Of a stretch of 64,000 bases of DNA, positions 61,780-64,000 are shown in pieces (position 1 is the first letter of the stretch; the number at the start of each line of letters is the position of its first letter). The notes under the pieces are model-generated. The model was not told the DNA's origin. It worked only from the letters and a program-made list of their open reading frames with translations, and searched no databases. Source of the stretch: Neopusillimonas maritima (GTDB lineage Bacteria > Pseudomonadota > Gammaproteobacteria > Burkholderiales > Burkholderiaceae_B); the NCBI RefSeq assembly GCF_003576595.1, contig NZ_NQOU01000001.1, positions 126,337 to 190,336 on the forward strand. Reading direction: 5' to 3'. The position numbers and the translations under genes are program-made.

Positions 61780-62858
61780 GCCTGGTGCAAAACCATATCC
61801 GCCTGACACTGCCTCGTGCCGACTTCCTGCTCAACGTTGACCTTACCTTGCCTACAACCGGAATTACGGTCCTATTTGGTGTTTCGGGGTCGGGGAAAAC
61901 CAGCATCTTGCGGTGTGTGGCCGGCCTGGAACGCGGAAAAGGTTTGGTACGCATGGGGGGTGATGTCTGGCAAGACAACGCCCGCAAACTATTTCAGCCC
62001 ACCTGGAAACGCCCAATAGGTTACGTTTTCCAGGAAGCCAGCCTGTTCGAGCACCTGAACGTACAAGGCAATCTTGAATACGGCTTACGACGCTCAGGCA
62101 AAAAACACGATCGGCACGCGTTGGATGAGGCGGTGGAACTATTAGGTATTGCTCATCTATTGCAGCGTGCGCCCCAGGCCCTGTCGGGCGGCGAGCGTCA
62201 GCGCGTCGCCATTGCCCGCGCACTGGCCGCCCACCCTCAGTTATTGTTGCTCGACGAGCCGATGGCCTCGCTGGATTTGGCGCGCCGCCACGAAATTTTG
62301 CCCTGGCTTGAGCGCCTGCGCGACCAATTAGCCATTCCCATGCTGTATGTTACCCACTCGTCCGATGAACTAAGCCGCCTGGCTGACCACGTTGTGGTGA
62401 TGGACAAAGGCCAGGCCATTGCAACGGGCTCAGTAGAAGATATTCTGACCTCAACACAATACCCGGCACTGACGGGCGACGAAGCCAGTGCGGTTCTAAG
62501 TGGCGTGGTTAAGGAAAAGGAAACTCAATGGCATTTGGCCAAAATTGCTGTTCGCGGCGGCCTGCTATGGGTGCGCGACGATGGCTTTAATATCGGGCAA
62601 GTCGTTCGTCTGCGCATTATGGCCAGGGATGTCAGCTTATCCACCAACACCTCCACGCACACCAGTATCCAAAATCATCTTCAGGCCACGGTTGAGCACA
62701 TTATTAATGACATTCACCCGGCCCAGAAACTGGTGCGCCTGAACTGCGCCGGCCAAGCCCTGCTTGCGCGCATCACCAGCAAAGCAGCCCACGATCTTGG
62801 GCTGACTACAGGCAGCACAGTATGGGCTCACGTGAAGGCCGGGGGTGTGGGTACTTAA
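61776..62858 (+). CDS. modC: ModC molybdate ABC transporter ATPase
   Basis: 360 residues: Walker A GVSGSGKT (35-42), Q-loop in VFQEASLF, signature [14 protein letters not shown], Walker B LLLLDEPM, switch His in YVTHSSDE, and a C-terminal Mop/TOBE domain (about 290-355). It powers molybdate uptake. The start overlapping modB in ATGA is chosen over a longer frame. The SoxC-type molybdoenzyme elsewhere in the window is a potential consumer of the metal. Confidence 0.95.
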   Translation: MSLVQNHIRLTLPRADFLLNVDLTLPTTGITVLFGVSGSGKTSILRCVAGLERGKGLVRMGGDVWQDNARKLFQPTWKRPIGYVFQEASLFEHLNVQGNLEYGLRRSGKKHDRHALDEAVELLGIAHLLQRAPQALSGGERQRVAIARALAAHPQLLLLDEPMASLDLARRHEILPWLERLRDQLAIPMLYVTHSSDELSRLADHVVVMDKGQAIATGSVEDILTSTQYPALTGDEASAVLSGVVKEKETQWHLAKIAVRGGLLWVRDDGFNIGQVVRLRIMARDVSLSTNTSTHTSIQNHLQATVEHIINDIHPAQKLVRLNCAGQALLARITSKAAHDLGLTTGSTVWAHVKAGGVGT

Positions 62859-62884
62859 CAGGCGTTATTCACACCCACCCACAT

Positions 62885-63340
62885 TCAGAATACCAGCCGC
62901 ATGGCAATATGCTCAATGCCCGCTTCCATATAAATACCGCCCTCTGCTTGAAAACCCATGTCTTCATAGAAGGAACGGGCATGGTACTGGGCCGACAATT
63001 CAACCCCTGGCAAACCTTGTTGTCGGGCTTGTTGCATAAGTGCCTGCATTATCTGTCGGCCAATACGCCGCCCTCGCCACACCTTCAATACTGCCACCCG
63101 GCCAATATGGCCATCTGGCAATAAGCGCCCGGTACCCACTGACTGACCGTCTTCAGAATAAGCAACAACATGAGTTGCAACTGCATCGAATTTATCAAGT
63201 TCTAACTCTGGCGGCACGTGTTGTTCAACAATAAATACGTCGTGCCGAATCGGCATGGCATCTTGCCGGCACTGCTGCCAGACTCCAACCACAACACGAA
63301 TAGACTCAGGCACCAGATTTTCTTTCATGTACGGGCCCAT
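62885..63340 (-). CDS. GNAT family N-acetyltransferase (ElaA-like)
   Basis: 151 residues with the GNAT acetyl-CoA loop VLKVWRGRRIGRQIMQALM and preceding TGRLLPDGHIGRVAV; N-terminal IRHDVFIVEQHVP resembles ElaA/YjcF proteins. Substrate unknown. It starts within the last codons of the MscS gene (overlap up to 35 bases); a second ATG at 63328 is equally possible. Convergent with modC, 26 bases apart. Confidence 0.85.
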   Translation of the reverse strand: MGPYMKENLVPESIRVVVGVWQQCRQDAMPIRHDVFIVEQHVPPELELDKFDAVATHVVAYSEDGQSVGTGRLLPDGHIGRVAVLKVWRGRRIGRQIMQALMQQARQQGLPGVELSAQYHARSFYEDMGFQAEGGIYMEAGIEHIAMRLVF

Positions 63341-64000
63341 TAGACAATTCTTCTTTCACCGCTGAACCCTGTGGAGGGTAGTCCAGCGTTTCGCGCATCT
63401 CGGCCTTATCTTGCCAAGCGAAATCGGGAAATGGCAACTTGCCTTCTTCTCTCCATTGATGCACCTGCGCTTCACTGGCCTGCACTCGATCGGCGTCCGG
63501 CAGGCTATCGGCAGCGTTGTAATGCACCATCGAGGGCACGGCGAGCTTGGTGCCCGCCTCACTCACAATCTGCATCATGCGCAAATAGATATCTTCACGA
63601 ATTCCCAGGTATTCGGAATAATCAACCGACATCACATAAGCAAAGACAGAAATATCAAGTGAATGGGAGCCGAACCCACCAAACCGAACCCGTAAAGGGT
63701 CAGCTGCAACCTTGGGATGACTTAACAGCATCTTGCGCAATTCGGCCAAAACATAGCGCAATTGATCCGGCGTGGTTTCATAACGCAAACTAATGGTCGG
63801 ATTCAAAAACATGCTGTCGCGCTTTGCATAATTTTCAATCTGCATATTTGAAAACTCGCTGTTCGGAACCGTAAGCAAAGTACGATCAAGTGTCCTAATT
63901 CGAGTCGAGCGCATCCCGATAAACTCTACCGTGCCGGTTTTGTCTCCGAACCGGCAATAATCGCCCACTGCAATCGGCTTATCGAAATACAAGGTAATGC
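63306..64000 (-). CDS. MscS-type mechanosensitive channel, C-terminal part (5' end outside window)
   Basis: Open at the right edge; at least 230 residues. Begins in the beta-domain of MscS (LYFDKPIAVGDYCRFGDKTG, then TRIRTLDRTLLTVPNSEF) and continues through the alpha/beta cytoplasmic vestibule (LRVRFGGFGSHSLDISVFAYV) to an extended polar tail of ~60 residues. The pore helix lies outside the window. The tail is longer than in E. coli MscS and suggests the larger YnaI/MscM-like type. Confidence 0.9.
   Translation of the reverse strand, partial: ITLYFDKPIAVGDYCRFGDKTGTVEFIGMRSTRIRTLDRTLLTVPNSEFSNMQIENYAKRDSMFLNPTISLRYETTPDQLRYVLAELRKMLLSHPKVAADPLRVRFGGFGSHSLDISVFAYVMSVDYSEYLGIREDIYLRMMQIVSEAGTKLAVPSMVHYNAADSLPDADRVQASEAQVHQWREEGKLPFPDFAWQDKAEMRETLDYPPQGSAVKEELSNGPVHERKSGA

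Noticed and set aside
1-64000. CRISPR arrays, insertion sequences, integrases, phage genes
   Set aside because: No regularly spaced repeats, transposase motifs or att-like duplications at the two tRNA genes were seen.

Overview
The window looks like chromosomal DNA of a betaproteobacterium of the Burkholderiales, most probably Alcaligenaceae-like (Pusillimonas/Candidimonas/Bordetella relatives). This is inferred from gene types and order (flagellin, a PomA-type MotAB pair, PhaAB-type Mrp antiporter, SoxC with a monohaem cytochrome, TctDE-like regulators, HU-beta, EgtB/SelD-type genes). No rRNA marker is present, so the family is not proven. I see no insertion sequence, phage, integrase or CRISPR array. 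Coding density is high, with many ATGA start/stop overlaps.

Layout. 1-4.7 kb: 3' end of a flagellin gene, a small helical protein, a Na/phosphate cotransporter-like protein and a MotA/MotB stator pair. 4.7-11.2 kb: a five-gene leftward run (SDR, Rieske oxygenase, alpha/beta hydrolase, NCS2 nucleobase permease, AtzA/TrzN-type amidohydrolase) with a divergent LysR regulator; it reads like a catabolic operon for an N-heterocycle that I cannot name. 11.2-16.4 kb: small envelope proteins, SoxC-type molybdoenzyme plus cytochrome c, L,D-transpeptidase and a MepK-like peptidase. 16.5-22.5 kb: complete Mrp/Pha antiporter operon. 22.6-29.5 kb: a leftward run tonB-exbB-exbD-response regulator-sensor kinase-kup with a Fur-box-like site in front, then a MarR regulator divergent from an orphan periplasmic binding protein. 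30.8-36.5 kb: tRNA-Val, hupB, a PLP-dependent sulfur amino acid enzyme, rlmB, rnr, tRNA-Leu. 36.7-40.0 kb: an orphan hybrid kinase and an acetyltransferase.

40.0-46.1 kb is the most notable part. A guanidine-II (mini-ykkC) riboswitch precedes a sugE/gdx guanidinium exporter. Next to it lies a compact gene set matching selenoneine biosynthesis: egtD (hercynine from histidine), senA (EgtB-like C-Se bond forming enzyme), senB (selenosugar synthase, GT-B fold) and selD/senC (selenophosphate synthase fused to an NADH-dehydrogenase-like flavoprotein). senA and senB are head to head with start codons that overlap in one CATG.

46.1-55.0 kb holds two two-component systems. The first is co-transcribed with a PepSY protein and faces a second PepSY gene plus a ferric-reductase-like flavocytochrome across a 15-bp-armed inverted repeat. 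The second follows an ArnC/ArnT-like glycosyltransferase pair likely to modify lipid A. 55-64 kb: an FMN reductase, SulP permease, chemoreceptor, modE | modABC with a ModE operator between them, a GNAT enzyme and the 3' part of an MscS-type channel cut by the right edge.

Functions are assigned from recognisable motifs and remembered family features; no database search was run. Starts were moved from the longest frame where a ribosome binding site or family length argued for it.
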